A DNA stretch of 64,000 bases from the NCBI RefSeq assembly GCF_964355755.1, contig NC_092680.1:13929001-13993000 (forward strand), read 5' to 3'. Both the position numbers and the translations under genes were made by a program. The notes beneath the pieces are model-generated. The model was not told the DNA's origin, did no database searches, and saw only the letters and a list, made by a program, of their open reading frames with translations. Positions 25,901 to 40,900 of the stretch are shown in pieces. The stretch's first letter is position 1. Every line of letters begins with the position of its first letter. This stretch comes from Antedon mediterranea (taxonomy: Eukaryota; Echinodermata; Crinoidea; Comatulida; Antedonidae).

Positions 25901-28900
25901 ATTTTTTCTAACCAAAATCTTTTATTAAAAATGATAAACTAATTCTAAATAGCCACGGGTTTTTCTGACAATGTTTTCAAGATATACTGTAGCCAATTAG
26001 GCCTACATATTTAATTGTAGTACAGGCTGAAATAATCTGTTTTGAAAAAAAAAACACAATCGGGGATGCAGGTCTGACACGTGGTCGCTGCTTGCTGGAG
26101 ATGTTAATCGATACCGTTGAAATTGAAGTCCCTATAGTTATGGAAGTCACTTATTTTAAAGGAAATCCACAAAACATAATGAACTTTAGTTCATTAGATT
26201 TTATATTATTTTATTTAAAATGTATTTCTGTTATACGTGATTTGAACAATTTATGCAATTTGAAATTATGAAGATGTTCTTGCACAAATGGCACAGACAA
26301 TTTCGAATAGTGCATAGTATTGAATGGATTAAGCTATTTTTGTTTAAAATATTGTTCGCAGTAACTTTATAATTGTATTACTATTTTAACAAAACCCTTT
26401 AATCAAATTGATTGTTTTGATATTAAATTCGATAGTTAAAGCCGTTGAACATTATACATTTTTAAAACACATGACTCAACTCCATACTCTACATAAGAAT
26501 AGTTGAACACAAAAATGGCTTCTAATCCATTCAAAGTCTTTACTCTTTCAATATATGGCTCTTTTGCTAGGTAATGAGATTACTGAGATAAGACTCTGGC
26601 AAAATCTTGTTTGAAAACCTGTCAAGTGTAATACTCTCGGCAGATTTGGAATAATACGTAATAATGTATAACTAATTCAAATATTATTTATCAATTTTAG
26701 GCAACATCATCAGAAGATAGAGACACATGGATTGTAAAGATATATGCAGTTACTATGGTACGTGCATTATATTTATATTATGTAAACAAGCCTCTTTTTA
26801 GTCAGCCAAATCTGTAGCTTTTCTCACTAGCTGGCATCTTTCACTTTTTCACAACTTCAATTAAATATGCTCAATGATATTTTACTGCTATTGTTTCTGA
26901 TCTTATTCATGCATCATTATGCATTATTATTATAACCAATCATAATGATATAATGACTATCTTTGAGTAATTGATGATTTCAAGTGCATATGCGAGAAAA
27001 CTACTATGAGATCTAATGTCACAGCAGTTAATCATTGTAAAATCATTTTCAAGATTAAAATGAACATTCATTCTGTCCTGCTGATGATTTTGTGCCTACA
27101 GTTTATCTGGATAAACAAACATGATATGGGACACTTTTAGACTATATTATTATTATTATTGGCCCTTTTCGTAAAATGTAAAATGTATACCGAATATATT
27201 TTGCCAGAGACATTCACATATTAACAATTATTTACACTTGAAGCTTTTGTCTTTGTTTTAAATTTCCTGCTTTATAAGCAACCATTCCTGCTTTGTACCC
27301 CATAGCTTTTGGAGGCCTGCCTTTATAACTATGCCTTTTGTTTGTTAACATCTTTGATAGGCTGATTTGTTTTATTATGTAATTTTGTGACTTATATATG
27401 TTATCCTTTGTTACAATTCTCTTCACCTGATGATGGGCTATGCCCGAAACATATCGTAAAAATAAATGTATATTGAGGCAGTTTTAACTTATTTGATCTT
27501 GATTTTTTTCTATATCCTGCCTATGCAGCTCTTTGATTTATATATTATATATAATATAACACTTGCACTGATGAAGGGCTAGTGTTGCCCGAAAACTCTG
27601 CTAACTTTTCTGGCTGTTTACTTTATCGTTTTGATTTAGCTTTTCGCTTTTTATTTTTGTATCTCCATTGAGATCCAGCCACTGATACCCACAGCATTGT
27701 CATTTTTTTCAGTAATTTGCCTTTGGATTTATATATATATATATATAAATCCAAAGGCAAATGTCAATGCTGTGGGTATAAGTGGCTGGATCTCAATGGA
27801 GATACAAAAAAAAAAACGATAAAGTAAACAGCCAGAAAAGTTAGCAGAGCTTTCAGGCAACACTAGCCCTTCATCATATATATATATGATATAACCAGTG
27901 TACCATGTCCTGCATACCTGGCTCAGCCTATATATTGTGCCAGTTCTGCGGTACATTTTATTTCGAAACCTGAGCTGCACTGACGAGATCTAATAAGATC
28001 GAACAGTACTGTCTGCAGATTGGATATATATATATATATATTTTATATCTCCCTGGTTGAACTGTCTTTCATTTTTTGGGCCCCTTGATTGTCAGCGTAC
28101 ACTGTTTCGGGTCATCCTCTAAAAATAATGTGTAATAAAAATAAATAAATAAATAAAAAAACCAAAGGTGATTGAAGATCGTCGAAACGATACAAATTCA
28201 TTTAAAAAAAAACAAAAATCTGGTGATTTCAAATGTACGTACTGCAAGACTATAATACATTTCGTTTGCAGGAACGAATAAATAGACACGGTGATTTATG
28301 TAGTCAACTAAAATTAGCACCCTGATTTAAACAACAATTTGTGTTTTTTATGTAACATTAGGGTTGAGGGATTGTGAAGAGGATGAGTACAAAGAGAAAC
28401 CATTTTTAAATATATCCTTTATCTGTAATGACATAATTGTTTTTATAAATAATATACTGCACTAAACATGGTAAAACATCGATTTAATACTTTGTTGTTT
28501 TTTTGTAATTTTAAAGTACATGTAACAATGCACCACTAAAACATTTATATTTTTTGTAATTAATAATTAATACAATTAACGTTGAGAAAAAACAGTAATA
28601 AAGTTTATTTGTATAATTATGTGTTTACCCACACACCACGCTTCAAATGGCGACAAAAAATGGTTTATGTATTTATTGTCAAAGATTTTAAGTTTATTCC
28701 CTAAGCGCCAATAAATTTACCTACTTGTGTTATACCATATATATATATACTGGAGAACTGAGAGACTGAAATTCGCTAAGCAATCCTTCTGTATAAATGC
28801 AGGGATGAGACTGAAAAATCCAAAAAAAGAAGAAAATACCAACCACATCACATAAGCTGGGGAAGAGAGGCTATTGGAGTTTTGCACCTAAAAAAGAGAC

Positions 28901-31900
28901 TTCGCCCTCACTCACCATCACCGTGCATGTGATTTTAAATTGGGTAAGCTGCGAACGATCATCATAGAGACGATGAGGCCCATTTCTTTATCGGCTCGAA
29001 TGTTTGCGGTTAAAGATGAATAAGAAGTGTGAAACGTTGAATGCAAATGCACTTCCCCGACTGGAAATAAGGCATTCGTGAAGATAACCCTGCGGCCAGT
29101 TTCTTTACATAAATATTTGAACAGTTCACGGTTACTAAAACACCTACGAAAAACAAAACGACCACTTTGTTAATATACAGTAAATAGCGGCACCAACAAA
29201 TGCAAGTTTGCTAGAAAAAAAATCTCATTTTATTTAAAAACCAAACCAAATTTATATACCATCGAGTAAAATTTCTAGAACTAACGCACGATGTACCAAA
29301 TTATCAGGAAGATTTTCATATATTCTTACTACTAACTATCCTAAATATGTCTACTGCTGTATTGAAATGAATTATAAATTTAACTAGCCTAGGCCTACAG
29401 TATATAATACACAATACTTGTGGGCGACATAAACACAATTTTGAATATCAATAAACTTTTAACTAAAACCAAACATGAACAGGTACCATTCACGTCCTTG
29501 CCTCAAATTATATAGAGTTTGTGGTAGGTCCATCGCTGAGCCTTATTCCGGTGGTCTGCAGTAGCATCATCGCCTCTTTGCCTAGGCTATAGGCTTGCTT
29601 GCTCCTACCCTCGCTCCTTCCTCTACTAGGCTACCTTAAGCCTAGGCTATAGGCTTGCTTGCTCCTACCCTCGCTCCTTCCTCTACTAGGCTACCTTAAG
29701 CCTAGGCTATAGGCTTGCTTGCTCCTACCCTCGCTCCTTCCTCTACTAGGCTACCTTAAGCCTAGGCTAGTTACCCAGCAGCCGACCGTGGTCATGGTTG
29801 TTTTCCAAAACTCTCCAATTCACAGACACAAACAATTTTCAGATTAATATCACTCTCCATTTTATTATATACAGTAGTTGTAAAGAAAAGTAGGTCCAGC
29901 CCCTTTGTATATATTTATGCCCGTTAAAGGTATTTTGCAATCGGAAAATTAAATGGCGTCTACAACAAAAGAAGAATTAAAAATTGATAAAATATTTTTA
30001 ATATTTTTATATATATCATCTAGCATGTACGGCTGTATGCGCTAGATTGTTTACTCAAAATACTTAAAACTTCAAAACCACCATATTGTCGTCGGAAGCC
30101 AATCAAAGCTGAGCTTTCCTGCATGATTGGCATTGATCACGGTTGAATGATTTTGGATTCTGGCTATTTGATTGGTAGACGCGAATCACCCACAGCGGAA
30201 TGTTTTCTCTCACATGTACCGTGAAGTCACATGGTCTGATTGTTAATACACAAGTTTAAAGCAATAAATTTGTCCGAATTCTGTTAAATAAACAACTTAT
30301 ATTTTACTTACAGGTAGATAGAACTTGAATAACATGTTTTATTGATATTTTCAATGGTGATATATAAAATAAATGACTAAAAACCGTACTTTATACGAAA
30401 ATTGACCTAGTTAATACAATTGTCGACTGAGGACACAAGTTGTTAAGTTCGTGGCTCAGCTAAATCCCCCGTGTCTCCAACTTAAAAATCCTGGATACGC
30501 CACTGAAAGCTCTCCTGATGAAGATCTCAGGCTATTGTCGGTTATCCAGGTAAGAGACACCACTGTATGTACAATATCTTTATGCTATTATTAATTTCTT
30601 CAGGGCAGAGTACCAGAGCATATATCATTACTACCAGGCCAAATACAGGATGTGAACGAAATAATAGCAGCAGAAAAACAAAGACGAGATGTAGTTCAAT
30701 TTGCACATCCATCAACACCAGGAACAGGAAGGAGAGTAACACCAAATGTTCCACCATCAGAAAGACCATCAGTACTCTACAATGATCCAGTAAGTTGCTA
30801 TGACCAATGATACTAATTTTTTGTTGTGGTGTTAGAAGTTTATTTTTTTAGAAATAAAGTAATTATTAAATTATGCTAAGATGAGGGTCAATTTGATCTC
30901 TTTTGTGCATACATAAAATAAATATCTGCTGTACCACATTGAAGGTATTGAAGAGTTTCTATCTGCATCAAGCAGAAGCTTTGTTTCAGTGTTGGTGACT
31001 TTTTTCCACTCTTCCTCCTTAGAATCAATAAATTATTTAATTGTATTCAAGGTGGTTTGGAATTGAAAGACATGTCCGTAATGATTGCTTTAAAAAGTAT
31101 ACTTTCTTTTCAGTACTTCTTCTACCCACCACACCTTAGGAAATTAATGAACACTAAGGGGCCATCTTGGTTCTTTAACAAGCTTTCACGTGACCATGCT
31201 GAACAGATCCTGAACAAGAATACACAAGTTGGTGACCTATTAATACGAGAAAGTGAGACGCATCCTGGAGAGTTTTCTCTCTCTGTAAGGCAAGATTCAC
31301 AAGGAAGAATTGTTGTACGCCATTACAGATTTAGAAGGCAGGGTGATGCCTACAAAATGCACATTGATGATGAGGTATAGGCTACTCCTTTGTAAAAAAT
31401 ATTACATCAAATTGGATAATGGTGTTATTGAGGTTTACTGTATGGTGTCAGTGGTGATGGCTGTGTATTGAGTGATGGAACTGTGGTCGTGTTTCTTTAC
31501 ATACTTAGTTATTGCTTTATACGCGTTCCACATCTGCATAACAATTTTAACAAGTTGTAAACAGGTTTGATCTCACGATTTATTACACGTTTTTTATACA
31601 CTAACTGTGAGAAATCTCGGGAGAAAGCATAATGGCGCGCTATTTGATTACTATGATTGGTTAGTTTACCAGTTCAATACAAGTAGTCGACCTTCTCATT
31701 TACGTACCCCTTGGTCTGAGAGAAAAAGTTCGTAAATGAGAAGGTTCGGAAAAAAGCGCCCTCTATTAAATCAGTGGTAAAAACATGTCCAAAAAATGCC
31801 CTTTGTACAACTTTACTGTGTATAGTACACTATAAAGAACAAACAGTATTAAAAATACAGTATAAAACAATTATATTTAACATGTAAATTAACACCTTAA

Positions 31901-34900
31901 ATGCCAAAAAGATTGATATTTCTGCTTTTTGTTATGTTACACACATTCTCTGTACCAAAATTCCATCGTTTACTTTTTATTGTGCATATTTTGACACAAA
32001 CTGTAATTTACGAACTTGTTCCTAAAGTAATAATATCAAATCCGTTCTGGACCGTAAATATTTACATTTTTAAGCTACTATGTATGTGTGGTGTTTGACG
32101 ACACAGCAAGTAAAATGGAATTCCCAGAGAAATGGCTACGCGACGACTGACAACAAAGTTTTAAAATGTTAATAAATAAGAGTCAAGTGTTTTTTTATAT
32201 CGTAACCACATGCACAAACCAAACTAAATTGATAGTATGGTCATCGTAGCTAGCCTTTTCTGCACTGCAGTTCGCGATCAACCTTTGTTTTTTCAAAAAC
32301 ACGTGCAGGGTGCTCTCCATGCACTCCAGCAGTGGGGATGATGATCTCTAGCTTAGGCCTAGGCCCTAGACTAAACGGCCTAGCTAACGGCCTAGGAATA
32401 GACAACTTTTAAACTAGAAATAAATCGTGGATCGTTTTTAATAAGCTTTGCTTTATTTATTGAAATAATTGTTTTGGGGTAGTTTAATAAATTAAGAAGA
32501 TAATAAATTAGTAGGTACGTAAAAGTTTTATTAATATTACTGATGACGTCATCGTTCGAACGGCGTTCGCAAAATAGAAGGTTCGTAATTGAGAAGTGTG
32601 TAAATGAGAAGGTCGACTGTACGCACTAACAACTCAGGACATCTTAGAAAAAAAAAGCCTCTCATCAGTGTGTTTTTATCCCTATAGATTTCACAAGGGT
32701 CTACAAAATTGTCTTTGCACTATGCAAACCTAGTTTTGTTACTTTTGCAGGTGTGAAAAGGGTATTAGTTAAAGTACTTACTATTGTATTGTGCCATAAA
32801 GAATCATTTTTAATCATTAATATATTGGAGAGGCAAGTTTTTAAAACGGATTATTCTGTGAGTTCTCTCTTAAATATTAACTTGTATTTTGTGACCATCT
32901 GGCATTTAAAGCATATTTTATTTTAGCATCCGCCGTTGCCTACAATGTATGATCTTATCAAGTTCTTTGTTGAAAAAAGTGGAGGAAACCTGAAACCAAT
33001 GGAGACGAATGATTTTCGCAGGTTAAAGCTTCCTCACAGCCTATATGAAGAGGGCTTTTCTATTGGTACGTAACTTGTTATCAGTTTTAATACTTTAGAT
33101 CTGAAGGCATTTACAAATATTTTACAATTTTCCAGACAAAAATAATAGTCTGAACTACAGTATACACCTACATTTGCATTAACTTCATACAAAATGATTC
33201 CACTTCCTAAATTTGATGAATTTAGGAAGTGAAAAATGTCTCCTGGACACAGTAAAAAGCTCTCTCTAACAAAATGTGATATTCCAATATAATATATGGA
33301 GACGATGATGTAACATCACTACAATATTTGAGCACATCGCACTTTTTTTGTCAAACTAGTTTGATAGTGTAGACAGAGCTTTAGAATAACAACTTAATGC
33401 TCTTTGTATACAAACAACTTGTGTATGTACTATTTCAGTTTGTTTACAAATAGCCAGATGCCTAAAGGCAACAGTTAAAATAAAATAAAAAAAAATAATT
33501 TAGTCTGCAATCTTTCAAATAATAATGTAACAGCTTTGGAGCTTTGTAAATATCAAACTTATAAACAATAAATTAAAATAATATTTTTATTTTTATTTTC
33601 TAGCAATTTGAAGCTTTGCCTATTAATGTATTTTAATATATTTCTTATAAAAAATAATTTCTAAAAAAATGTAATAATTTCTAACCAAGAGACGTAGAGG
33701 TATCAGTGAGGGATTTCTTTTTATTTAAAATATAATTTGTCCTTCTGCAGCCTCAAAGCTTCGTAGTTATCGCCGTAAGTCAGAACCAGTTGTGAATTGT
33801 ATGTACCTCATTTTACAAAATTGTATTAAATTTGCAAATATTGTAGTTCCTAAATGCAGTTGGTATTCTATTGCCATCTTCTTCCTTTAAATTAATTTAT
33901 ACTAATTGCTTCTTGCTTTTATAAATTATCTAACAACTAATAATCTGCCTTATGTAAAGAAACTAGCATACTACTATTAAAATTAGTAAGTAAATGGATC
34001 TCATGTCAGCTGTTTTTGTTTTTTCATAATTGCCGCTCATACATGTATGATTATTCATAATAACCTCTATTTACTTGAAAGTGTATAATTATTAGTACTA
34101 TAATGGGTAATGATATAATAGTTGTACCTTGTCTAAAGATTTTGAAATGAATTATTAAAAATAACAACTAAATAGTCAAAGGTTATTCTAACAGTAATCT
34201 TATCATTCTCATTTTGCTCAAGGATATCACTGGGTGCAGCAAGCAGCAATTCATTTTATAATATTTTATTAATTTTTTACAATTTTATTTTATTGGACTT
34301 TGCATTTCTTAAAGCTTGGTTCCCACTTGAACGTAACGCAAGGACGTAATCGCAACGCAAGCGTTTTAACCAATGACAGGCGAAGTTATAGACAGTTAGC
34401 AATCACAAGCGAATAAGCCATCACTTGTGATTGGTCAATTCACTTGCGTTGCGTTACGTCCTTGCGTTGCGTCGCTAGTGGAACCACGCTTTAAGCTTTA
34501 TCGTTATACATTTCATATTAAAGAATTTGAGTAACAAATAACAAATGTTTATGAGTTGAATGGTTAAGATTGTCTGTTCTACTCATCGAGTTGAAAAACA
34601 GCTTTCTAAGAATGAAAATATTTTCCTTATTCAACGAGTAAAAAACATTAATTATTTGTTGACTACACACCATTTTTTATAGAATAAATTTTTATTCAAC
34701 TAATCTGTCACTTCAATCAAATGTAGGAAGATAGTTTTATTGCGCAAATTAAGCTCTTAGGTTAAATTTACCTAACAGTCACCACTATAACTAAAATGTT
34801 TTGTTTTCTTCCATTACTGGCAGCTACAGTGGTGGTGCCAGAGGGCATACGCACAAGCTTAGCATTGGCTGGGGCCATCAAGTGGGGCCGGGGCGGAGCT

Positions 34901-37900
34901 ATCTGCATATCAGAGGCCTTGGGGGAGTGGGTGCAAAGATAGTTTTTTTTGGGTTACTAATCTATGACCACCACCATTGTTGGGCTAATTTTGAAAAGTA
35001 GAGCTGCTAGGTCCCCGAAAATTGCATATGTAATCGGACCTCGGATACAAGTAGCTCTCTTCGATGGGAGGTGGGGGGGGGGGGGGGATCTGGCCCCATA
35101 GAACCCCCACTGGCCCCACCACTGATATTTAAAAATTCATTTACTTCCATATCATTCATATAAAAAACCTCTTTTAGGTGAATGTTAATGAGGAGCTTCC
35201 TATTTGTTTAGCAGAAATTTTGCAGCAAAGAACTAAACATTTGCTTTGCATTTTGCTTTTTCTTTTGTTATAGCATATCCAAAAGATCCAGAAAATGGAG
35301 AGAGGAGTCCTCTTGACACCCCTCCGGATGATTACCTACCCCCAATGATACATCAAGGTAATGAATAATATACATATATATGCAGAGACATTTCTTATTA
35401 ACACAATGTAGTTTACACTGTGATAGGTTCTGCCAGAGTAGAGTTGTGTTTCACAAAAGACAATTTTCAAATGTTATCAATGCCCTTCCCCAGCCCCTTG
35501 ACAATAACTATTTTATCAAAATGGTTTTTTTTTTGGCGCTTTAAGTAAAAAAAAAAAAATGAATTTACAAAACTACGAAAGCTCGCCTCGCCCGCAGATG
35601 GTTTGCATTTTCCTATCTCCTCCTACGACAGCTCGAGTACAGCATCACATTGTTGAAGGCAGGCCGATTTTCTTACTATTTTGTTTATTATTTTGATAGA
35701 TTTAATATACGTTTATACAAATGTATTGATTTGCGATGAATGGGACAAATTATTTGGTTTAACACAACTAGGTAAATTTATGGGCCCTTGGAGGATAAAC
35801 TTAAAAGCTTAAGATATAATGATCTTGATCTGGCTTGTAGTAATAAGATAAGATAAGATAAGATAAGATAACTTTTATTGATCCTCAAAAAGGAAATTCA
35901 TTGCTCGTCATAATAACAAAGAAAACACTATAAAAACAAATATAGCATAAAACCATTCATATAAAAACATCTAAAAAATTACAATATAAAATTATCTTCT
36001 TGACTTCCTGTTGTACTGGATGATACCGGAGGGAATAAAGGATTTAGCAAATCGATTTGTTTTCACACTGAGGAGCCTCAATCTACCACTTGGATTAAGT
36101 TGGTCTATGATCACTTTGTGGAGAGGATGAGAGGCATCCGACTCAATGCGTTCGAAATCTTTCTGGAGGTGTTCTAGGTGCACATCGGTAAAGGAAGGCA
36201 GTTCCAGACCAATCATTTTACCAGCCCGACGGATGAAAGTTTCAAGGCGTCCTTTATTCCCTCCGGTAACATTACCAGCCCAACAGGAGAGGCAATACGT
36301 CCAAACACTACATATAACGGATCTATAGAACGAAAGTAACATCAAATCACAGGAGTTAAATTTATATAAAGTTCTCATACAATACATTCTGGGACTTAAT
36401 TTTTTGCTGATGAAGTCTATATGGTCTCCCCAACTCAGTTTATCATTGAAAACAATTCCTAGATACTTGTACTGGTCAACAATTTCAATTTCTTTACCTT
36501 TGATAGTGATTGGTTGAAAATTAAATTTATGTTTAGTCCTAAAATCAATGATCATCTCCTTTGTTTTTGATGCATTTATTTGGAGATAATTATCGTCACA
36601 AAATTTAACAAATCTTTGTATTTCGCTACGATAATTTTCATCATTGTTAAGTTATTAGAAATGTTCTTTTTTCCAAACATACAATTAGTATGTAAACTAA
36701 CCTTGACAGTTTTGCTGTCCTCATCGGACAGCTTCTTCGGAAGTAATGACGATCTATCACCAAACAGATTGACTTCTAGAGGGCCAATTCAGTCATGTGT
36801 ATGACCCTGTCATTACAACCTTGTCAATAAAAACACAAATATGTATATGTTTATTCACTTATTTATGTAAATGTTTGTCTGTAAAATGATACAAGGAGTA
36901 ATTAAAAACGAAATTGTAGTTGGAGAGAAGAAGCATGTTTATGTTATGTTTTGTGCCGTTATGTTTTCACCATTGACAGCCATTGGAGTGGAGCTGTATC
37001 ATGGAGGTGGTGTTTTCCTTCCAATCCCAAGGTCCGGGGTTCAATCCTGACTTAGTGCCATATATGGTTATAACGTACACTCTTTCAATTGCACTTCCTA
37101 AGCCCTAGGCCTATACTCTACAATAATCATTTAATTTCATAACTTTTAATTTTATGTTGTATGAGTAGGCCTAATAAAGTTTATTTTGTATTCTTGTTTA
37201 TGTACACATCATTAGGCCTAATTCGCTGGCTGGGTGGTGACCGAAAACGTGAGCTATAGCCGCAAAAGACCTAGTTTAATTCTTATAAGCCTAACTACAC
37301 TCCAAGTTAGATGAATCTTCATATATCGGTCATGGATCTAAAATTATCCGAAAGCCACTTTTAGTGTTGATTAAGTTTACTGTCCTGTATATAACACCCT
37401 ACACTATTTCTAATCTAAGCATTTGTTGAAATAATGCGTTCTCTATTTACCGAGGAATTTGAAGCTTCAAATACAGATTGGAATGTTCCATTTGAACATC
37501 ACAAATCAATACATTTGTATAAACGTATATTAAATCTATCAAAATAGTATTTTTAAAGAAAATCGTCTTCAACATTATGATGCTTTACTCGAGCTGTTCA
37601 TTTGGTTTTCAGCCATTAAAATCAATTATCGTAGGAGGAGATAGGAAAATATGTAGCATCCTCTTATTATTGTATGCATGTATTTTTCAAGATGGATATG
37701 CATTAGACAGTGTATACCACGATCGGAAACACCCCTATTTGCGGCAAATCGTTGAACCTAAATTTGTTTTAATTGTCAATAAATAATTATCAAACTCAAT
37801 TTAATTAGTAAACAGGGTTACATCAGGGGGTTAAAATCAGTATCGAAAGTACGAACCAACTTTATATACCATCGAGTAAACATTCTAGAAATAACGCGCG

Positions 37901-40900
37901 ATTTATCGAATTTTGCCCTTACGTAAATTTATATATAGATGTACTGTATGTGAAAGTATATGAAATACTGGGTTTGGGTTTGTGTGATGACACTAATACA
38001 CCAATATAGATATATAAAATGCACAGAATATTATACAAATAATGAATGTTTATGAGTGAAATTTCATCTTTCACTGAATTCACTAAATTATTTTATGAAT
38101 ATCATTCATTTTTTGTTTATATCACACCTCCTACTTTCGAAGAGGCAGCACTCCAATTTTGAACACTGAGTAGAACAATTATAGATGGCATGACACTAGG
38201 GGTTCATCTCAATTCACTCACCGAATAAAAAAAAACAAGTAAAACAAAATTGCAGTACTAAATTTACTCAATGTTCTACATAGCATTTATTTAATACCAT
38301 GTGACTCACAATCCTCTGGTCAAATGCGTAGAATCCACTTACATGTGTTATACAAATGAATTCATTCTGTATTTAAAACATAATAAATAAAAAACATAAA
38401 ATTCCTCATCTGTGAAAGAGAACAATTTCTGAAATACTTTCAATTTCCTGAAAAACTATTTGAACAAAATGTACTTCCATCTCGAAACCAGTCATACCAA
38501 TAACATTCGCGATGAAAGTACAAAATAGGTGGCGCTGTTTTATTTCAAAAGCAACAGTATAAAAAAACTACTTTCCAAACACGAAAAGATATTGTTTTTA
38601 GTACACGAAATCATGACCGGAAGTTATTTAGGTGTTATATAAAAAGAAATATACTAGCCATTAAAATAATTTAAATATTAATTCCATTTTTAAAGTTACA
38701 AAAAACCTCATTCTTTCATTGCATATTTATAAAATAAATATTAAAATTATCTCCCTGAAAAATGATTTGTTGACTTTCATATTTCCTTGATTTCTAATCT
38801 TAACATCCGTAGTCGGTTTACTTATGCTCTTTATCTTGGTAATACTGTACATTCAAGCAGATAACATTTAGATATAGGAAGTGAAAATGTTGATGAACAG
38901 TTTAAAAACAATCTCCAAATATTTTGCAATTTAGAACCAATAATAATATATATATATATATTTGCATACTTATTGATACTTGTAGATTAATATTTGTGTT
39001 TGCTTTTTTTCAGCAACAGGTCAACCAGAATTCCAAGTAAGTTTAATTGTTTAATCATTCTGATTTTGGGCATTAAAAAAAGAACATTTCATCTTTCATT
39101 TAATGAATTTGTTTGGACCATTGCACAATTATAACATTCATTATTTGTTTTATAACACACCTACATTTAACAAGAGAAAGTAGCGCTCCAATTTTTTGCC
39201 AATTTGACACGTAGTCAACAGCCTAGCATTGTGGCGCATGTTTTGCTTGCTTTCTGTGTAACAAAAATGAAATGCATATAAATAATTGCATGATTTTGAG
39301 ATTGCACTCTTGATAACTGAAGAGTTCAATAGAATTTTTATTGAATATCACAATCCTCCAATCAAATGATACGAATCTATTCTATTGTACCCACGGTGGG
39401 CTTATACAGTTACTATAAAGTATAGTATTTGTTTAATTTTTAACTTATACATTGTAATACTTTATTATTATGGTATCTATTTCTAGATAAGATTCTGCTA
39501 TTTACTATTTATGAAAATTGTCTTTTTTCTTTTTATAGAATAGAGGAAGTCCTCAACACATAAGCTATTATAATGTACCAGGTAAGTATTATAGCAATTA
39601 AGTTTCATACTAGTTGAATTTCCTAATAAATACATTTCTTCCATAATGCAAGCACGTACGTACTGTGTTTAATGATAATAAGAATAATAGGAATATGAAC
39701 AATGTAATGTGTACTACAGTCAACTCTCCCAATATATATATATTTTCCGGTTTTTCGAAAGTCCGGTTTCCTGAAAACATATTTTTAAAGTCATCACGTT
39801 GTCACTGAAAATGCTTTGAATCACCGGTCCGAATGCTGCCCGGTACGGTCTAGCGTAGGAAAGGCCTAGGCTATGATTGTGTCAAGCTAGTTTTAATTAA
39901 ATAATACTGATAGGCCTAGGCCTACTTTATTAATATTAAGCTAATTCAATTTACCTTTTTTAAAAGTTACATTATTTACTGTACCAATAAAACATGTTAC
40001 AGTAGTAAATTATTGTTTCTCAATGTGTTTTTAGCGGCAAAAAGGCCTAGGCTAGGCCTACGTATGTACGGTGAACATAATTTTGGTCGTTTATTGTTTA
40101 TCGCGAGCTAGCAGCAGCATGGGTGATAAAAATAGCAGAGCGGGGCTTTGATTGATGCGCATGTGCAGAGGTGTCATAATCAAATAAAAACACCCACACT
40201 TAGACCACATGTTTTTTAAGCTCCTTTATTTTGACGTAATTTGATAGCAATAAATGAGCCAAGCAATAATGACACAATAATTAATTGGTAACATTTCAAA
40301 GTTTATTAACACTAGTTAAGTCAAGTTCATTCCGTTTACGTTTTGCCATAATGATTTCCAAATTTATAACGATGCACATTTTTAGTGAAACATTCCTTTT
40401 TAAAGTCCTATTGCAATTGTGAATTTAACAATAATTTAAACAAAACAAAGACACAAAGTGGAATGTAAATCGAACTTTATTAAAAAATAATTCATATGCT
40501 AAAAACAATAGACATTAAGACATAGCGCTTCACCGCAGTTCGATACGCAACAAAGCAATTGCCGCTTCGTGGGTTAACAATGAACTGACCTGTCAATCAC
40601 AGTGTAGCGCTCCATGGCAACATTATTTGATCGTACCGCGAAACGTCGCGCACTTCATGCATGGTCCGGTCAGGGTATGGTTAAAAGCTTTTGTACATTG
40701 TGAATGTATTGAATCCGAGTCAGCGACGACGATGTTACGTTGTTTTCGTAAATATTTGGAGTTTTTTAACTGTCAGTCCGGTTTTCAGACGCTAATTTTC
40801 GTGTTTTGTACTTCATAATTTGTCCGGATTCCGGAATTGGGTATTCCGGTTTTCATAATAAATTACAGTACATTTAGAATATGGACAAATTGGGCCATCC

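Larger units (their letters stand above)
13912..26700 (+). other. 12.8 kb intron of the STAP-like gene
   Basis: Bounded by AGG|gtaagt and tcaattttag. It is mostly transposon-derived: two tandem Helitron-like units on the - strand (14405-17590), dispersed repeat R (17690-18270), a fold-back copy (18508-18688), a 2.4 kb inverted-repeat structure (18773-21142), three hairpins (21810-21979), two tandem Helitron-like units on + (22027-24740) and a Harbinger-like element (24801-25632). No other gene is supported in it. Confidence 0.7.
26758..30603 (+). other. 3.8 kb intron of the STAP-like gene
   Basis: It contains a Penelope/LINE-like 3' tail motif (CACCTGATGATGGGCTATGCCCGAAA at 27425-27450), the fold-back copy at 27560-27878, parts of repeat R, the perfect 60-base triplication at 29581 and a dispersed repeat at 30095-30230. 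No other gene is supported. Confidence 0.65.
33799..35273 (+). other. intron between tail exons
   Basis: It holds a 178-base MITE (34313-34490), a dispersed repeat end near 34540-34680 and a run of 15 G at 35073-35087. No gene is supported. Confidence 0.6.
35358..39013 (+). other. 3.7 kb intron between tail exons
   Basis: It holds a reverse copy of repeat R (35578-35822), a LINE remnant (35846-36640), a SINE-like head (36978-37130), a second R copy (37475-37940) and unassigned AT-rich DNA from 37941 to 39013. Confidence 0.6.

Noticed and set aside
30542-30785. Frames of 72 and 75 codons on both strands over the linker exon
   Set aside because: They are shadows of the STAP-like exon 30604-30789, which reads in a different frame.
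34801-35001. Gly-rich 66-codon frame
   Set aside because: It lies between confirmed splice sites in an intron, has no domain and is followed by a G run; probably repeat-derived.
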